From positions 124,001-188,000 of the forward strand of contig NZ_QJUO01000002.1 in the NCBI RefSeq assembly GCF_004327335.1: a DNA stretch of 64,000 bases, given 5' to 3'. Shown in pieces: positions 1 to 9,396 of the stretch. Origin of the DNA: Stutzerimonas kirkiae (GTDB lineage Bacteria; Pseudomonadota; Gammaproteobacteria; Pseudomonadales; Pseudomonadaceae). Made by a program: the position numbers and the translations under genes. How positions within the stretch are numbered: the first letter of the stretch is position 1; each line of letters starts with the position of its first letter. Below the pieces are notes generated by a model. It saw nothing but the letters and a program-made list of their open reading frames with translations. It was not told the origin of the DNA and did no database searches.

Positions 1-685
1 GGAACGCCAGCGTGATATCGCGAACATGTTGCAACATCCAGCTGAGCAGCCTGGAAAAGCTCATCAGGCCGATCAGGCAACCGGCGCTGAACACCGCCAG
101 CGTTCCGATGTCCAGCCCCTTGACCGCCCCCAGCACCGCCGGATAGAGCCCGAGCAACACCAGGATGAAACTACCCGAGATTCCCGGCAGGATCATCGCG
201 CTGATCGCCACCGCCCCGGCCCAGAACAGGGTGAATGGTGTCGCGCTCAGTTGCAGGGGCGCTGCCATGGTGATCCACAGCGCCAGCGCCAGGCCGGCGC
301 CGAAGAACAGTAATCGCCCGAGCGTCCAGACCGCCACTTCCCGCCCGACCAGATAGACGGATACCAGCACCAGCCCGAAAAAGAAGGCCCAGAGCAGTAT
401 CGGGTGGGCCTGCATCAGCCAGGTAATGACCCGCGCCAGGGTGAAGACGCTGGTCAGGATGCCGATGATCAGCACCAGCAGGAAGGTCGCGTTGCAGTGC
501 CCCCAGGCCTCGCGGACACGCCCGCGCAGGAACAGCAGCAACGCCGTCGGCAGCGCCGCCATGGATTGCAGCAGCTTGTCGTAGATCCCAACGATCAGGG
601 CAACGGTCCCGCCGGAAAAGCCGGGCACCACATCGACGGCGCCCATGGCCATGCCCTTGATATACAGCAGAAGAGTGCTTTTCAT
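1..685 (-). CDS. DUF368 family polytopic membrane protein (partial, 3' end outside window)
   Basis: Reading the minus strand from the ATG at 685 gives an open frame running off the window edge, about 228 codons. It starts MKSTLLLYIKGMAMGAVDVV and continues with PGFSGGTVALIVG and, later, a second PGISGSF motif. These paired PG(F/I)SG motifs in long hydrophobic segments are typical of the DUF368 family. Several bacterial DUF368 proteins have been linked to undecaprenyl-phosphate (lipid carrier) recycling across the inner membrane; whether this copy does so is inference. It lies 18 bp downstream of pcm on the same strand, so co-transcription is possible. The long plus-strand frames over this stretch are antisense artefacts of high GC. 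Confidence 0.85.
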   Translation of the reverse strand, partial: MKSTLLLYIKGMAMGAVDVVPGFSGGTVALIVGIYDKLLQSMAALPTALLLFLRGRVREAWGHCNATFLLVLIIGILTSVFTLARVITWLMQAHPILLWAFFFGLVLVSVYLVGREVAVWTLGRLLFFGAGLALALWITMAAPLQLSATPFTLFWAGAVAISAMILPGISGSFILVLLGLYPAVLGAVKGLDIGTLAVFSAGCLIGLMSFSRLLSWMLQHVRDITLAF

Positions 686-703
686 GGATTCATCCACTGA
701 TAT

Positions 704-1339
704 TCAGATCACAGGGCCATTGAGCAATGGCACGAAACGAACGGTGTCCAGCAGATGACGGGAGAACCCGTCCTCTTCCCGCACGATCAGCATCAACTGT
801 TGCACATCCCCGGTGCCGACCGGTATGACCAGGCGCCCGCCGGGCGCCAGTTGCCCAAGCAGGGCCTGCGGCACATCGGCCGCCGCCGCTGTCACGATGA
901 TCCCGTTATACGGCGCCAGGGCCGGCCAACCTTCCCAGCCATCGCCCCAGCGAAAGACCACATTGCGCAACCTGAGTTCGGCCAGGCGCTCCTTGGCCCG
1001 CTCCTGAAGCGCCTGTATGCGCTCCACCGAGAACACCCGCTCGACCAGTTGCGCCAGCACGGCGGTCTGGTAGCCGGAACCGGTGCCGATTTCCAGAACC
1101 TTGTCCAGCGGGCCATCCGCCAGCAGCAGCTCGCTCATGCGCGCGACCATGAATGGCTGGGAAATCGTCTGGTTGTGCCCGATCGGCAGCGCCGTATCCT
1201 CATAGGCGCGGTGCGCCAGTGCCTCATCGACGAACAGGTGCCTTGGCGTGCGCCTGATGACCTCCAGCACATGGGGGTTCGACAACCCCTCCTCGTAAAG
1301 CCGTTGAATCAGCCGATCACGCGTGCGCTGGGAGGTCAT
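704..1339 (-). CDS. pcm: protein-L-isoaspartate O-methyltransferase
   Basis: 211-residue SAM-dependent enzyme that methylates L-isoaspartyl residues in damaged proteins so that they can revert to normal aspartyl linkages in the cytoplasm. Visible signatures are the family motif around GHNQTISQP, the SAM-binding loop [16 protein letters not shown], and the conserved C-terminal FVPLLNGP. I chose the ATG at 1339 ([10 protein letters not shown]) because it gives the usual length of pseudomonad Pcm. A TTG further upstream at 1399 would overlap surE and add 20 non-conserved residues. It follows surE by 38 bp, the standard surE-pcm order that precedes nlpD-rpoS in related genomes. Confidence 0.95.
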   Translation of the reverse strand: MTSQRTRDRLIQRLYEEGLSNPHVLEVIRRTPRHLFVDEALAHRAYEDTALPIGHNQTISQPFMVARMSELLLADGPLDKVLEIGTGSGYQTAVLAQLVERVFSVERIQALQERAKERLAELRLRNVVFRWGDGWEGWPALAPYNGIIVTAAAADVPQALLGQLAPGGRLVIPVGTGDVQQLMLIVREEDGFSRHLLDTVRFVPLLNGPVI

Positions 1340-1377
1340 GCCCGTTCCGTGACGCAGAAACTCTTCCTGGCGACTAC

Positions 1378-2127
1378 TCACATCAAGCCCCCCAGCCAAC
1401 TGTCCAGCCCCTGGAAGGCTTCATGGAAGGTACGGTCCAGTTGCAGCGGCGTGATGGAGACATAGCCCTGCATGACGGCATGAAAGTCCGTCCCCGGCCC
1501 GCCTTCCTCCACATCGCCCGCGGCGGATATCCAGTAACCCAGTTTGCCGCGGGGGTTGGCCTGCTGCACTGGCGGCTTGGCGCGCTGCCGGTGCCCCAGC
1601 CGGGTCAGTTGCAGCCCACGGATGCGCTCCAGCGGCAAGTTGGGAATGTTCACACTCAGTACGGTACGTGCCGGCACTTCGAGATCCGCATGGTTGCGCA
1701 CCAGCAGACGTGCGATATGCGCCGCCGCCGGCAGGTTGTCGGGGTCCCGCGACAAGAGCGAGAAAGCGAACGCCGGCCGCCCGGTGAAACGCCCCTCGAT
1801 CGCCGCCGCTACCGTCCCCGAATACAGCACGTCATCCCCCAGGTTGGCGCCCAGGTTGATGCCGGACACCACCATGTCCGGTGGCTCGTCCAGCAGGCCG
1901 TTGATGCCCAGGTGGACACAATCGGTGGGCGAGCCGTCGATGCCGATGAAACCATTGGGCATCGTCACCGGGTGCAGGGGGCGATCCAGTGTCAGGGAAC
2001 TGCTCGCTCCGCTCATGTCACGAATGGGCGCAACCACCGTGCAGCGGGCGTCACCGCTGAGCGCGTCATGAAGCGCGGCGAGCCCGGGCGCATACACCCC
2101 GTCGTCGTTGGCGATCAAAATATGCAT
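1378..2127 (-). CDS. surE: 5'/3'-nucleotidase SurE (stationary-phase survival protein)
   Basis: 249-residue metal-dependent phosphatase acting on nucleoside monophosphates and short polyphosphate. The start [10 protein letters not shown] carries the metal-binding Asp8-Asp9 pair, followed by [19 protein letters not shown], which holds the conserved metal-binding Asn and active-site loop. The ATG at 2127 overlaps the truD stop by one base (TGATG), which argues for translational coupling and against the longer frame that would add 20 residues inside truD. Length matches the family. Context ispF-truD-surE-pcm is the ordinary gammaproteobacterial cluster. Confidence 0.96.
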   Translation of the reverse strand: MHILIANDDGVYAPGLAALHDALSGDARCTVVAPIRDMSGASSSLTLDRPLHPVTMPNGFIGIDGSPTDCVHLGINGLLDEPPDMVVSGINLGANLGDDVLYSGTVAAAIEGRFTGRPAFAFSLLSRDPDNLPAAAHIARLLVRNHADLEVPARTVLSVNIPNLPLERIRGLQLTRLGHRQRAKPPVQQANPRGKLGYWISAAGDVEEGGPGTDFHAVMQGYVSITPLQLDRTFHEAFQGLDSWLGGLM

Positions 2128-3167
2128 CAGATATCCGTCGGCCCCGCCAGACTGACCAGTTCGCGCACCACGGCTGTGGCGAAGCATCCGGTCGGCAGGA
2201 CGAATTCAAGTTGCAGAACTTCAGGTTCGGGATAATGCCACGACAAATCGCGTATGGGGAGGCGAAGAATACGTCGCTCGTGCTTCATACCTGCCTCGGA
2301 CAGCCAGTCGACCAGGGCCTGCTGCTGCCCGGCCAGCGCCTCCTCCAGAGCCTGCACCGGCCCGCCAGCCGGTGATGGCCCGGCCCCCCAGAGCGGCCCG
2401 CTGGGATGCAGGTCGAGGGCCTCCAGCCGTGGGTCCCGGCATTCCGCCTCGGTAGCGGGAAAGAAACTGCGACTATCGGTGAACACCAGCAGATCGCCGA
2501 GCATCGCCCGGCTCCAGCTGCCGTCGGCGACACGGCTGGCCAGAACCCGATTGAACAGGTAGCTGCGCGCGGCGGACAGTACGCGGGAACGCAGGTTGCG
2601 CTGCTCGGGCAAGACGCCAGCCTGGGCGAACTCATTGGCTCGCGACAGATTCGAGCCGGAGAAACCAAAGCGCTGCATACCGAAATAGTTGGGCACTCCG
2701 CACTGACGTATACGCTGCAGACGCTCCTCCAGGACCCGGGGATCTGCCTGCAGATGTCGCAGGCGCAGGCGGAAACCATTGGCCGAATGCGCCCCACGCT
2801 GCAATTTGCGCAGGTGCCGGGTCTGTTCGAGGATGCGCAGGCTATCGCTCTGCATGGCGGAGAAATCCGGATCGGCCTTGCCGGGCAAGTGCAGGCTGAA
2901 CCATTGCCGGGTCAGCGCCAGCCGGTCCTTGAGACCGGCATAACCGACCGCGCGCAATGGCAACCGGGCGGCACGGGCAATCTGCCGGGCAGCGTCCTCG
3001 GTATTGAGGTTGCGTTTCTCCACCCACAACCAGAGATGCTCGCCCTCTCCCGCCAGCGGGATATCCAGCACTTCATCGACCTGGAAGTCTTCGGCGCTTT
3101 CCTTGAGCACGGCGCTTGCGCACGGGCCGCCATGGGCCCATGGGCCCAGCAATTGCTGCTCCGTCAT
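2127..3167 (-). CDS. truD: tRNA pseudouridine(13) synthase
   Basis: 346-residue TruD that isomerises uridine 13 of tRNA-Glu and a few other tRNAs to pseudouridine. The catalytic aspartate sits in [14 protein letters not shown] (Asp81), and the TruD-specific motif [12 protein letters not shown] follows. The ATG at 3167 overlaps the ispF stop by four bases (ATGA), and the stop overlaps the surE start by one, so the three genes form a tightly coupled unit. No anomalies seen. GC-rich antisense frames across this gene are not coding. Confidence 0.96.
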   Translation of the reverse strand: MTEQQLLGPWAHGGPCASAVLKESAEDFQVDEVLDIPLAGEGEHLWLWVEKRNLNTEDAARQIARAARLPLRAVGYAGLKDRLALTRQWFSLHLPGKADPDFSAMQSDSLRILEQTRHLRKLQRGAHSANGFRLRLRHLQADPRVLEERLQRIRQCGVPNYFGMQRFGFSGSNLSRANEFAQAGVLPEQRNLRSRVLSAARSYLFNRVLASRVADGSWSRAMLGDLLVFTDSRSFFPATEAECRDPRLEALDLHPSGPLWGAGPSPAGGPVQALEEALAGQQQALVDWLSEAGMKHERRILRLPIRDLSWHYPEPEVLQLEFVLPTGCFATAVVRELVSLAGPTDI

Positions 3168-3637
3168 GATGCGAGCAGCAGCGTCACGGCATGCACCGCG
3201 ATGCCTTCCTCACGCCCGACGAAGCCAAGGAGTTCGGTGGTGGTCGCCTTGACGTTGACCTGGTCGATATCCAGTTGCAGGTCCTCGGCGATCAGGGCGC
3301 GCATGGCCTCGATATGCGGGGCCATCTTCGGTGCCTGGGCCAGGATGGTCGCATCGACATTGCCGATCCGCCAGCCCCTGGCCAATACCAGGGAAACCAC
3401 ATGCCGCAACAGCACCCGGCTATCGGCACCTTTGTAGCGGGGGTCGGTATCGGGGAAATGCCTGCCGATATCCCCCAGGGCGCAGGCCCCCAGCAAGGCA
3501 TCGCTCAGAGCGTGCAGCAGCACGTCACCGTCGGAATGGGCCACGAACCCTCGATGGTAGGGAATGTGCACGCCGCCCAGCACAAGATGATCGCCGTCAC
3601 CGAAGCGATGCACATCATAACCATGACCGATACGCAT
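3164..3637 (-). CDS. ispF: 2-C-methyl-D-erythritol 2,4-cyclodiphosphate synthase
   Basis: 157-residue enzyme of the MEP isoprenoid pathway that cyclises CDP-ME 2-phosphate to MEcPP with release of CMP. Metal-binding residues are visible in GYDVHRF (Asp8, His10) and [17 protein letters not shown]; the C-terminal motif [15 protein letters not shown] is also conserved. I start at the ATG at 3637 ([10 protein letters not shown]) because family members begin there; the open frame extends 51 residues further upstream without conserved sequence. ispD is not in this window. Confidence 0.96.
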   Translation of the reverse strand: MRIGHGYDVHRFGDGDHLVLGGVHIPYHRGFVAHSDGDVLLHALSDALLGACALGDIGRHFPDTDPRYKGADSRVLLRHVVSLVLARGWRIGNVDATILAQAPKMAPHIEAMRALIAEDLQLDIDQVNVKATTTELLGFVGREEGIAVHAVTLLLAS

Positions 3638-3872
3638 AGACTGCCCATGTCCCCGAATCAACAAACCGCGAATTCTACAGGAAACCACAGGCAGCCAGGA
3701 CAGGGGATCGCGCACCGCGCTCAAAGAGCCGGGAAAACCGGAAAGAGCGCAGGAAAGCTGGAGGCTGAACGAAAGGGCCTGGCAGCCCATGTTTTCGTCC
3801 GGCTTTCCAGCCTAGAGCGCCTTTATCGAAGCATCTTGCCCAGGCATGACTGCATAGTGCGATCGCCCGGGG

Positions 3873-4934
3873 TCAAGGCACTCCGGCCTCTTCCTCCCGT
3901 TCGGCGAACAGGTCCCAGCAAGCGATGAACAGCGCGGCGATCAGCGGGCCGATGACGAAACCATTGAGCCCGAACAACGCCAGGCCGCCCAGGGTCGAGA
4001 TCAGCACGATATAGTCCGGCATCTTGGTGTCCTTGCCCACCAGGGTGGGCCGCAACAGATTGTCGACCAGGCCGATAACCAGGACACCAAAGGCGATCAG
4101 CACCACCCCGGAAACGATCGAGCCGCTGAACAGGAAGTAAATGGCCACGGGCACCCAGATCAGCCCGGCCCCCACCGCTGGCAGCAATGACAGCATCGCC
4201 ATCAGCACGCCCCACAGCAATGCACTGGGGATGCCCAGGATGGCGAAGATCAGGCCGCCCAGCGCACCCTGTATCACCGCGATGATGATGTTGCCCTTGA
4301 CCGTGGCGCGAACCACCTGGGCGAATTTTTCGAACAGCTTCTTTTTCTGCTCGCCACTCAGCGGCAAGGCCTTGCGGATACGTGCCACCAGATCGCGACC
4401 ATCACGGATCAGGAAGAACAGCAGGTAGAGCATCACGAAAAAGCTGACGACGAACTGGAAAGTACCCTGGCCGAAGCTGAACGCCTTGGTCGCCAGGTAC
4501 TGGCTGCCTTGCAGCGCACTGCTGCCAAGGCGCTCACGCAGATCATCCATGTCAGTCAGGCCGAAGCGCTGCAGATAGCCCTGAATGGACGCCGGCAGCA
4601 TTTCCTTGACCTGGATGACATAGGCCCCCACGTCCAACTCGCCACTGCTGATGCGCGTATACAGCGTGCTACCTTCCTGCACCAGCAAGCCGGTGATGAA
4701 AATGACCGGCAGTACCGCGATCAACAGGCTGGCCAACAGCGTCGCCAGGGCCGCCAGGTTCCTGCGATTGTTGAACAGTACCTGCAGCCGCCGCTGCAGC
4801 GGCGCGAACAGGATGGCCAGGATCACAGCCCAGAACACCGCCCCATAGAACGGCCACAATATCCAGCCGAATGCCAGGGTCACCAGCACCAGCAGACTCA
4901 GAAAGACTTTTTGCTCGAAGATCAGATTGCCCAT
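3873..4934 (-). CDS. AI-2E family (PerM-like) transporter
   Basis: 353-residue polytopic inner-membrane protein. Hydrophobic segments are clustered at the N-terminus (residues about 8-75), near 150 (QFVVSFFVMLYLLFFLI) and repeatedly through residues 210-340, matching the eight-helix AI-2E exporter/PerM fold. Family members are proposed exporters of autoinducer-2 or of other substrates, including sodium-proton exchange; the substrate here cannot be told. The ATG at 4934 is preceded by a strong GGGAGG ribosome site. An in-frame start 17 codons upstream lacks one. The gene stands alone, 235 bp from ispF on the same strand. Confidence 0.85.
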   Translation of the reverse strand: MGNLIFEQKVFLSLLVLVTLAFGWILWPFYGAVFWAVILAILFAPLQRRLQVLFNNRRNLAALATLLASLLIAVLPVIFITGLLVQEGSTLYTRISSGELDVGAYVIQVKEMLPASIQGYLQRFGLTDMDDLRERLGSSALQGSQYLATKAFSFGQGTFQFVVSFFVMLYLLFFLIRDGRDLVARIRKALPLSGEQKKKLFEKFAQVVRATVKGNIIIAVIQGALGGLIFAILGIPSALLWGVLMAMLSLLPAVGAGLIWVPVAIYFLFSGSIVSGVVLIAFGVLVIGLVDNLLRPTLVGKDTKMPDYIVLISTLGGLALFGLNGFVIGPLIAALFIACWDLFAEREEEAGVP

Positions 4935-5363
4935 TGTGCCTCCCTGTTTTACCACCCTGCCCAGTGCGGCACAGGCCATTCGCATACTGTATGCACCAGC
5001 ATAGACAGACTCACAAGCGACCTGGAACGTTCAATGCGCCCCGAACGCCATAGCGCTCAAAGTCTTCGGGCAAGTAAAAGCCGACGAAAACGAAAAAAGC
5101 GCTGAAGACCGGACGATGAAAGCCACCTCGTTCGCTTTCGTTCAAGCTCGAGCCTCCAGCGCTTTTTCCGGCGCCGGCCTGCAAACCTGGCAAACACCGC
5201 GGATTGAATGGAAAATGCCGCCAGGTGACCTTTACCAAGCCTTTACCCATGCCTGACCACGCTTGACCTTGCTCACCCTAGACTGTGCACATCCGGTTCG
5301 ATACGCCAGTTGGCAAACGCCAGGCGGCCAGGAAACCGGGAGTCATCCACAGGAGAATCCCTC
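4935..5363. other. intergenic region, no supported gene
   Basis: Divergent spacer between the permease (minus) and the Spy-like gene (plus). It must hold both promoters. Short frames here lack family similarity or ribosome sites. I see no convincing hairpin or repeat. Confidence 0.5.
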
Positions 5364-5777
5364 ATGCGCAAGACCCTTATCAGCCTGTTGTTCGTCGCTG
5401 CACTGCCAAGCCTGGCCCTGGCCGCCCCCGAAGGTCATCCGCAGCGCCCCGCGGAACGCCATGGCCAACTGCCGTTCCATCGCCTGGACCTGAACAAGGA
5501 ACAACAGAAGGAAATCCACAAACTGATCGGCACCCAGATGAAAAACCGCCACGAGATCACTCAGCGTTATCTGGACAAGCTGCCGGAAGCCGAACGCAAG
5601 GCATTCCAGAATGAACTGACCGCCAATCAGGAAAATACCGACAAGGCGATCCGCGCCCTGCTCAGCACCGAACAACAGAAGCAGTTCGACGAGCGCCAGC
5701 TCAAGGCAAAGGAAAAACGTGCCGAACGCGAAGAGTTCCTGAAATGGAAAGCCGAGCGCGAACAGCAGAAAAACTGA
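5364..5777 (+). CDS. Spy/CpxP-like periplasmic LTxxQ-motif protein
   Basis: 137 residues beginning with a clear signal peptide (MRKTLISLLFVAALPSLALA, cleavage predicted after ALA). The mature part is almost wholly helical and charged, with two LTxxQ-like repeats (LDLNKEQQKEI and LSTEQQKQFDERQ), the layout of Spy/CpxP periplasmic chaperones and stress sensors. A GGAGA ribosome site precedes the ATG at 5364. A sensor kinase follows 56 bp downstream on the same strand. By analogy with CpxP-CpxA the protein may restrain the kinase in unstressed cells; that is inference. The cognate response regulator expected beside such pairs is absent here. Confidence 0.85.
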   Translation: MRKTLISLLFVAALPSLALAAPEGHPQRPAERHGQLPFHRLDLNKEQQKEIHKLIGTQMKNRHEITQRYLDKLPEAERKAFQNELTANQENTDKAIRALLSTEQQKQFDERQLKAKEKRAEREEFLKWKAEREQQKN

Positions 5778-5786
5778 CCCACCCAA

Positions 5787-5814
5787 CAGCCCGGTAGCGC
5801 AAGCTGCCGGGCTG
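5787..5814 (+). other. intergenic GC-rich hairpin between spy-like gene and kinase
   Basis: CAGCCCGGTAGC and GCTGCCGGGCTG form a 12-bp stem (one G-T pair) with a GCAA tetraloop, 10 bp after the stop of the Spy-like gene. There is no T tract, so it looks like an mRNA-stabilising or partially attenuating hairpin that would favour the first gene over the kinase, rather than a full terminator. Confidence 0.6.
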
Positions 5815-5833
5815 CCTGTATCACGGAGGCCCC

Positions 5834-7192
5834 TTGCGCTCACTGTTCTGGCGAATACTCGCTACATTCTGGCTGGCCATCACCCTGGTCGCGGCCCTGG
5901 CCATGCTATTGGGGCGGGCGTTGAACCAGGACGCCTGGATCATTGGCCGACACCCGGCCATCAAGAATCTCGCCGCCGATTGGGCACAGGTCTACGAACA
6001 GCGTGGCCCGGCCTCGGCCCAGCGCCTGCTGGAACAACAGAAACAGCGCTTCCATATCGACACCCAGGTCCTGTCCGAAAACGGCCATCCGCTCATCCCC
6101 GGAACCTTCCCTCCCCGCGCCGCCGCATTGGAGGCCCGCAGACAGCACCGTGCGGAACAATTGCCCTGGCGGCGCCTGACCAGCGAATATACCAGCCCGA
6201 CCAGCGACGAGACGTATCTGTTCATCTACCGCATCCCCCACCCGGAACTCGATGAATGGCACCGCGACAGCCTGCTCTGGCCCTTGAGCGCCATAGGCAT
6301 CGCCCTGATCGTCCTGAGCGGCTTCAGCCTGCTGCTGACACTCTCGATCACCCGCCCGCTCGACCGCCTGCGTGGGGCCGTGCACGACCTGGGGCAGACC
6401 AGCTACCAGCAGACATCTCTGGCGCGCCTGGCCAGGCGCCGGGACGAGCTGGGCCTGCTGGCCAGCGACTTCAACCGCATGGGCGCGCGCCTGCAAAGCC
6501 TGATCGGCAGCCAGCGGCAATTGCTGCGCGATGTCTCCCACGAATTGCGATCCCCCCTGGCAAGACTGCGTATCGCCCTGGCGCTGGCCGAGCGGGCCAC
6601 CCCTGAAGAGCGCCAGAGTATCTGGCCCCGGCTGGAACAGGAGTGCGACCGCCTGGAAACCCTGATCGCCGAGATACTGGAGCTCGCCCGGCTGGATGCG
6701 GAGCCCGGTGCACCGGTGCGGATCGACCTCGACGAGGTATTTTCCCGACTACGTGAAAACGCCCGGATAACCGCGCCCGACACACGAATCCTCAGCCGAG
6801 TACAACCCGGGATCGAGTTCCAGGGATGGCCCGATATGCTCGAACGGGCCCTGGACAACCTGCTGCGCAACGCCCTGCGCTTCAACCCGCCGGGTAGCGA
6901 TATCGAACTGAATGCACGGCTCGACGCGGGGCAGTTGCTCCTGAGCGTACGCGACCACGGTCCCGGGGTAGACCCCGCCCACCTGCCACATCTGAGCCAA
7001 CCGTTCTACCGCGCTCCGGGCCAGACCGCCGCAGGCCATGGTCTGGGGCTGGCCATAGCGCAACGGGCAGCCGAGCGGCACGGTGGCAGGCTCTGCCTGG
7101 ACAACCACCCGGAAGGCGGCTTCACCGCCAGCCTGCAGTTGCCACTGGCTGGAGCGGCTTATACGGAAACGCAAAAGCAGCCAGAGGCCTGA
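5834..7192 (+). CDS. two-component sensor histidine kinase, CpxA-like
   Basis: 452-residue inner-membrane kinase. Transmembrane helix 1 lies at about residues 8-28, a periplasmic sensor domain at 29-148, helix 2 at about 149-171, a HAMP linker follows, then HisKA with phospho-acceptor His236 in VSHELRSPL. The ATPase domain has DNLLRNALRFNPPG, the DHGPGVD G1 box and GHGLGLAIAQ. The start is a TTG at 5834, chosen because GGAGG lies five bases upstream and the N-terminus matches kinases of this class. Located directly after a Spy/CpxP-like gene, so a role in envelope stress sensing is likely. No response regulator gene is adjacent, so its partner must be elsewhere. Confidence 0.9.
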   Translation: MRSLFWRILATFWLAITLVAALAMLLGRALNQDAWIIGRHPAIKNLAADWAQVYEQRGPASAQRLLEQQKQRFHIDTQVLSENGHPLIPGTFPPRAAALEARRQHRAEQLPWRRLTSEYTSPTSDETYLFIYRIPHPELDEWHRDSLLWPLSAIGIALIVLSGFSLLLTLSITRPLDRLRGAVHDLGQTSYQQTSLARLARRRDELGLLASDFNRMGARLQSLIGSQRQLLRDVSHELRSPLARLRIALALAERATPEERQSIWPRLEQECDRLETLIAEILELARLDAEPGAPVRIDLDEVFSRLRENARITAPDTRILSRVQPGIEFQGWPDMLERALDNLLRNALRFNPPGSDIELNARLDAGQLLLSVRDHGPGVDPAHLPHLSQPFYRAPGQTAAGHGLGLAIAQRAAERHGGRLCLDNHPEGGFTASLQLPLAGAAYTETQKQPEA

Positions 7193-7257
7193 AGCTGTGG
7201 CTGGGTACCCTGGATATTGGAAAATCGAAGAGCCTTCCCTGGCTTTTTGATTCCAAA

Positions 7258-7291
7258 GGAAAAACAGGGGGAAATCAGCATGATTCCCCCT
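7258..7291 (-). terminator. Rho-independent terminator of the phosphonoacetate operon
   Basis: AGGGGGAAATCA (7266-7277) pairs with TGATTCCCCCT (7281-7291) with one bulged base; on the minus strand the stem is followed by a TGTTTTT tract. It lies 10 bp after the phnA stop and also faces the convergent kinase gene. Confidence 0.8.
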
Positions 7292-7300
7292 TGTGAAGCC

Positions 7301-8551
7301 TTACAACGTGCCGTTGATGGCGAACTCGAAAATCTGGTAACTCTTGATATCCGTATAGGTGACGTTTTTCCTGTACTCGGCGTTAAGCGGGCGATTCAGG
7401 ATGAATGGAACCTTGGTTTCCGTGATACCGCCATGTGTTCGCAGACGATGGCCCTTCAGACCGTTCAGGTCGTGCAGTCTGGCCGAACTGCCGATGACTA
7501 CGTTTTTCCTGGAAATGACCACCACATCCGCTTCCCGGTCTTCCGGCAGATCGAACATGCGGCATGCAATCGCTTTCCCCAGGGCAAGATCGACCCCTTC
7601 CACGGCGGCTACCCGGTCGATAATCGCCTGTACGCTGACATTGCCCTTGCGCCAGATGCGCACAAAGCTGCCCAGCGCACCGTGATGAGCGACAAAGGCA
7701 TCGGTGATCGGGCAAATAACCGTGGTTTCTCCCGCGCCAAACTCGGCATCGAGGATGTCTTGCAACCAGATCACATTCGGCTCGCCCGCCTCATTGCTCT
7801 TGTCGCTCATGCCGTGGTCGGCGATCAGTCCGAGGACGATATCTTCTTGCACAAGACGCCCGAAGGTATCGTCGAGTCGCTGGTAGAAATGGCGCGCTTG
7901 CGCTTCTTCGGGGGCCCATTTGTGCTGCACGAAGTCGGTCAGGGAGAGATACATCAGGTCTGGGCGCTTATCCTGCAGCAGCCTGATACCCGCCTCGAGC
8001 ACGAACAGCGACAGCTCCATCGAGTACATGTCCGGCTTGGGCATGCCGACATATTCGAGCGCATTCTCGATACCGTTTTCCTCCAGCGTGCAGCGGTCGG
8101 CATACTCGGATGAAAACGACACATGGCCCTGGCTGACATCCAATCCCTTGCCAAGTTGCCGACGCAGCTTGTCCTTGGCAGTGATGGACACGACCTTGGC
8201 CCCTGCCTTGGCGAAGCCCGCCAGAATGGTCTCGCCGCGCAGGAGCTCCGGCCCGGTCATGACCACAGGCTCCCAGGTCTTCGTGTCCAGGTAGAAGTTG
8301 CCGGAAATGCCATGCCTGGCGGTCGGCGTCCCGGTGATGATGGACATATTGTTCGGGCAGGTGAACGATGGCATCGAGCCGGTCGCCACGGTCGAGTAGC
8401 CCTCCTGGATGAAACGCTGGATATTGGGCAATACGCCATCGGCAAGGAATCGACGAAGGTATTCCGGATCGCCACCATCAATGCACACGACCACGACTGG
8501 CCGTTCGGGCCAGCGATAAGCATTGCCATTGATATTGACTGAATGACTCAT
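7301..8551 (-). CDS. phnA: phosphonoacetate hydrolase
   Basis: 416-residue alkaline-phosphatase-superfamily enzyme that cleaves the C-P bond of phosphonoacetate to acetate and phosphate. The two-zinc site is readable: Asp25 (VCIDGGDPEY), the nucleophile position Thr64 (PSFTCPNN), Asp206/His210 (SLTDFVQHKW), Asp245-His246 (IADHGMSD) and His373 (RTHGGIT). These match the positions known for Pseudomonas fluorescens PhnA. The ATG at 8551 gives MSHSVNINGN. It is the last gene of an operon with an ABC importer upstream and a terminator just downstream, so uptake and hydrolysis of phosphonoacetate (or a close carboxy-phosphonate) are coupled. Confidence 0.92.
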   Translation of the reverse strand: MSHSVNINGNAYRWPERPVVVVCIDGGDPEYLRRFLADGVLPNIQRFIQEGYSTVATGSMPSFTCPNNMSIITGTPTARHGISGNFYLDTKTWEPVVMTGPELLRGETILAGFAKAGAKVVSITAKDKLRRQLGKGLDVSQGHVSFSSEYADRCTLEENGIENALEYVGMPKPDMYSMELSLFVLEAGIRLLQDKRPDLMYLSLTDFVQHKWAPEEAQARHFYQRLDDTFGRLVQEDIVLGLIADHGMSDKSNEAGEPNVIWLQDILDAEFGAGETTVICPITDAFVAHHGALGSFVRIWRKGNVSVQAIIDRVAAVEGVDLALGKAIACRMFDLPEDREADVVVISRKNVVIGSSARLHDLNGLKGHRLRTHGGITETKVPFILNRPLNAEYRKNVTYTDIKSYQIFEFAINGTL

Positions 8552-8586
8552 TTTCTTTCCTTCATGGAGTGGATGTTTGCAGCGGT

Positions 8587-9396
8587 TCACTGCCGTTTTT
8601 TTAGAAGGGATGTGCGGGCGCGAGAGGATATTTTTTCCACACTCAGCACTAGCAGGAAGATCATCAGAACGATGGTCGCGGCCTGATCGAATCGGAAAAG
8701 CTCCATCGAAGTCGCCAGTTCGGCACCGATGCCACCTGCGCCGACCAGGCCCAGCACTACGGATGAGCGCACGGCTTTTTCCAGGGCAAACAGGCTGGAG
8801 TTGATAAGGCTGGGCATGGCCATCGGCAACGTGGCGCAGACAATCACCGATAGCCTGGACGCACCGATCGCGGACAGCGCTTCCGGAGGGCCGTCATCCA
8901 CTTCCTCGATAGACTCGGCAAAGAATCTGGCGCAGAAGCCGATGGTGTCCATGATCAGGGTCAGCGTGCCCGCGAATGGGCCAAGGCCGACCGATGCAAC
9001 GAAGAACAACGCCCAGGCCAGATCGGGAATCGTCCGGATGAAACTGACCAGGCTGCGAATGACCGAACGCACCGCCGGATGTGGTGCGTAGTTCCGCGAC
9101 ATCAGCACGGCCAGTGGCAGGCTGATGAGGATGCCGATCACCGTGCCGACCAGCGCCATCTGGAATGTGACCAGTACCGAACGCATCGTCGGCACGATTC
9201 GATCGGTCGCGGGCGGCACCATTTCGGAAGCGATCTTTGCCATATTGGGCAAGCCCGTCACCAGTTCCGACACGGAAACCCCCGCCGCCGAGAATGACCA
9301 TGCAAGGAAGGCGACGAAGGCAAGGAAGGCCAGCAGGGAACCGGCTGCGGGGCGCTCGAACCGGGTAGGCAGCCTGGCATGTGGTTTCTTACTCAT
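8587..9396 (-). CDS. phnE: phosphonate-type ABC transporter permease
   Basis: 269-residue inner-membrane permease with about six hydrophobic helices. The binding-protein-dependent transport signature appears as EALSAIGASRLSVIVCATLP (the EAA loop that contacts the ATPase). Similarity is to PhnE permeases. The ATG at 9396 overlaps the end of the ATPase gene by eight bases, and phnA follows 35 bp downstream. Together with the solute-binding protein and ATPase it forms a complete importer; the linked phnA suggests phosphonoacetate as the substrate, which is inference from context. The symbol denotes family, not proven substrate. Confidence 0.85.
   Translation of the reverse strand: MSKKPHARLPTRFERPAAGSLLAFLAFVAFLAWSFSAAGVSVSELVTGLPNMAKIASEMVPPATDRIVPTMRSVLVTFQMALVGTVIGILISLPLAVLMSRNYAPHPAVRSVIRSLVSFIRTIPDLAWALFFVASVGLGPFAGTLTLIMDTIGFCARFFAESIEEVDDGPPEALSAIGASRLSVIVCATLPMAMPSLINSSLFALEKAVRSSVVLGLVGAGGIGAELATSMELFRFDQAATIVLMIFLLVLSVEKISSRARTSLLKKRQ

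Noticed and set aside
26..700. Plus-strand frames over the first 700 bases
   Set aside because: They are antisense to the DUF368 gene, which is conserved and continuous to the window edge.
5011..5250. 79-codon minus-strand frame
   Set aside because: No ribosome site, no family similarity, and odd composition in an intergenic region.
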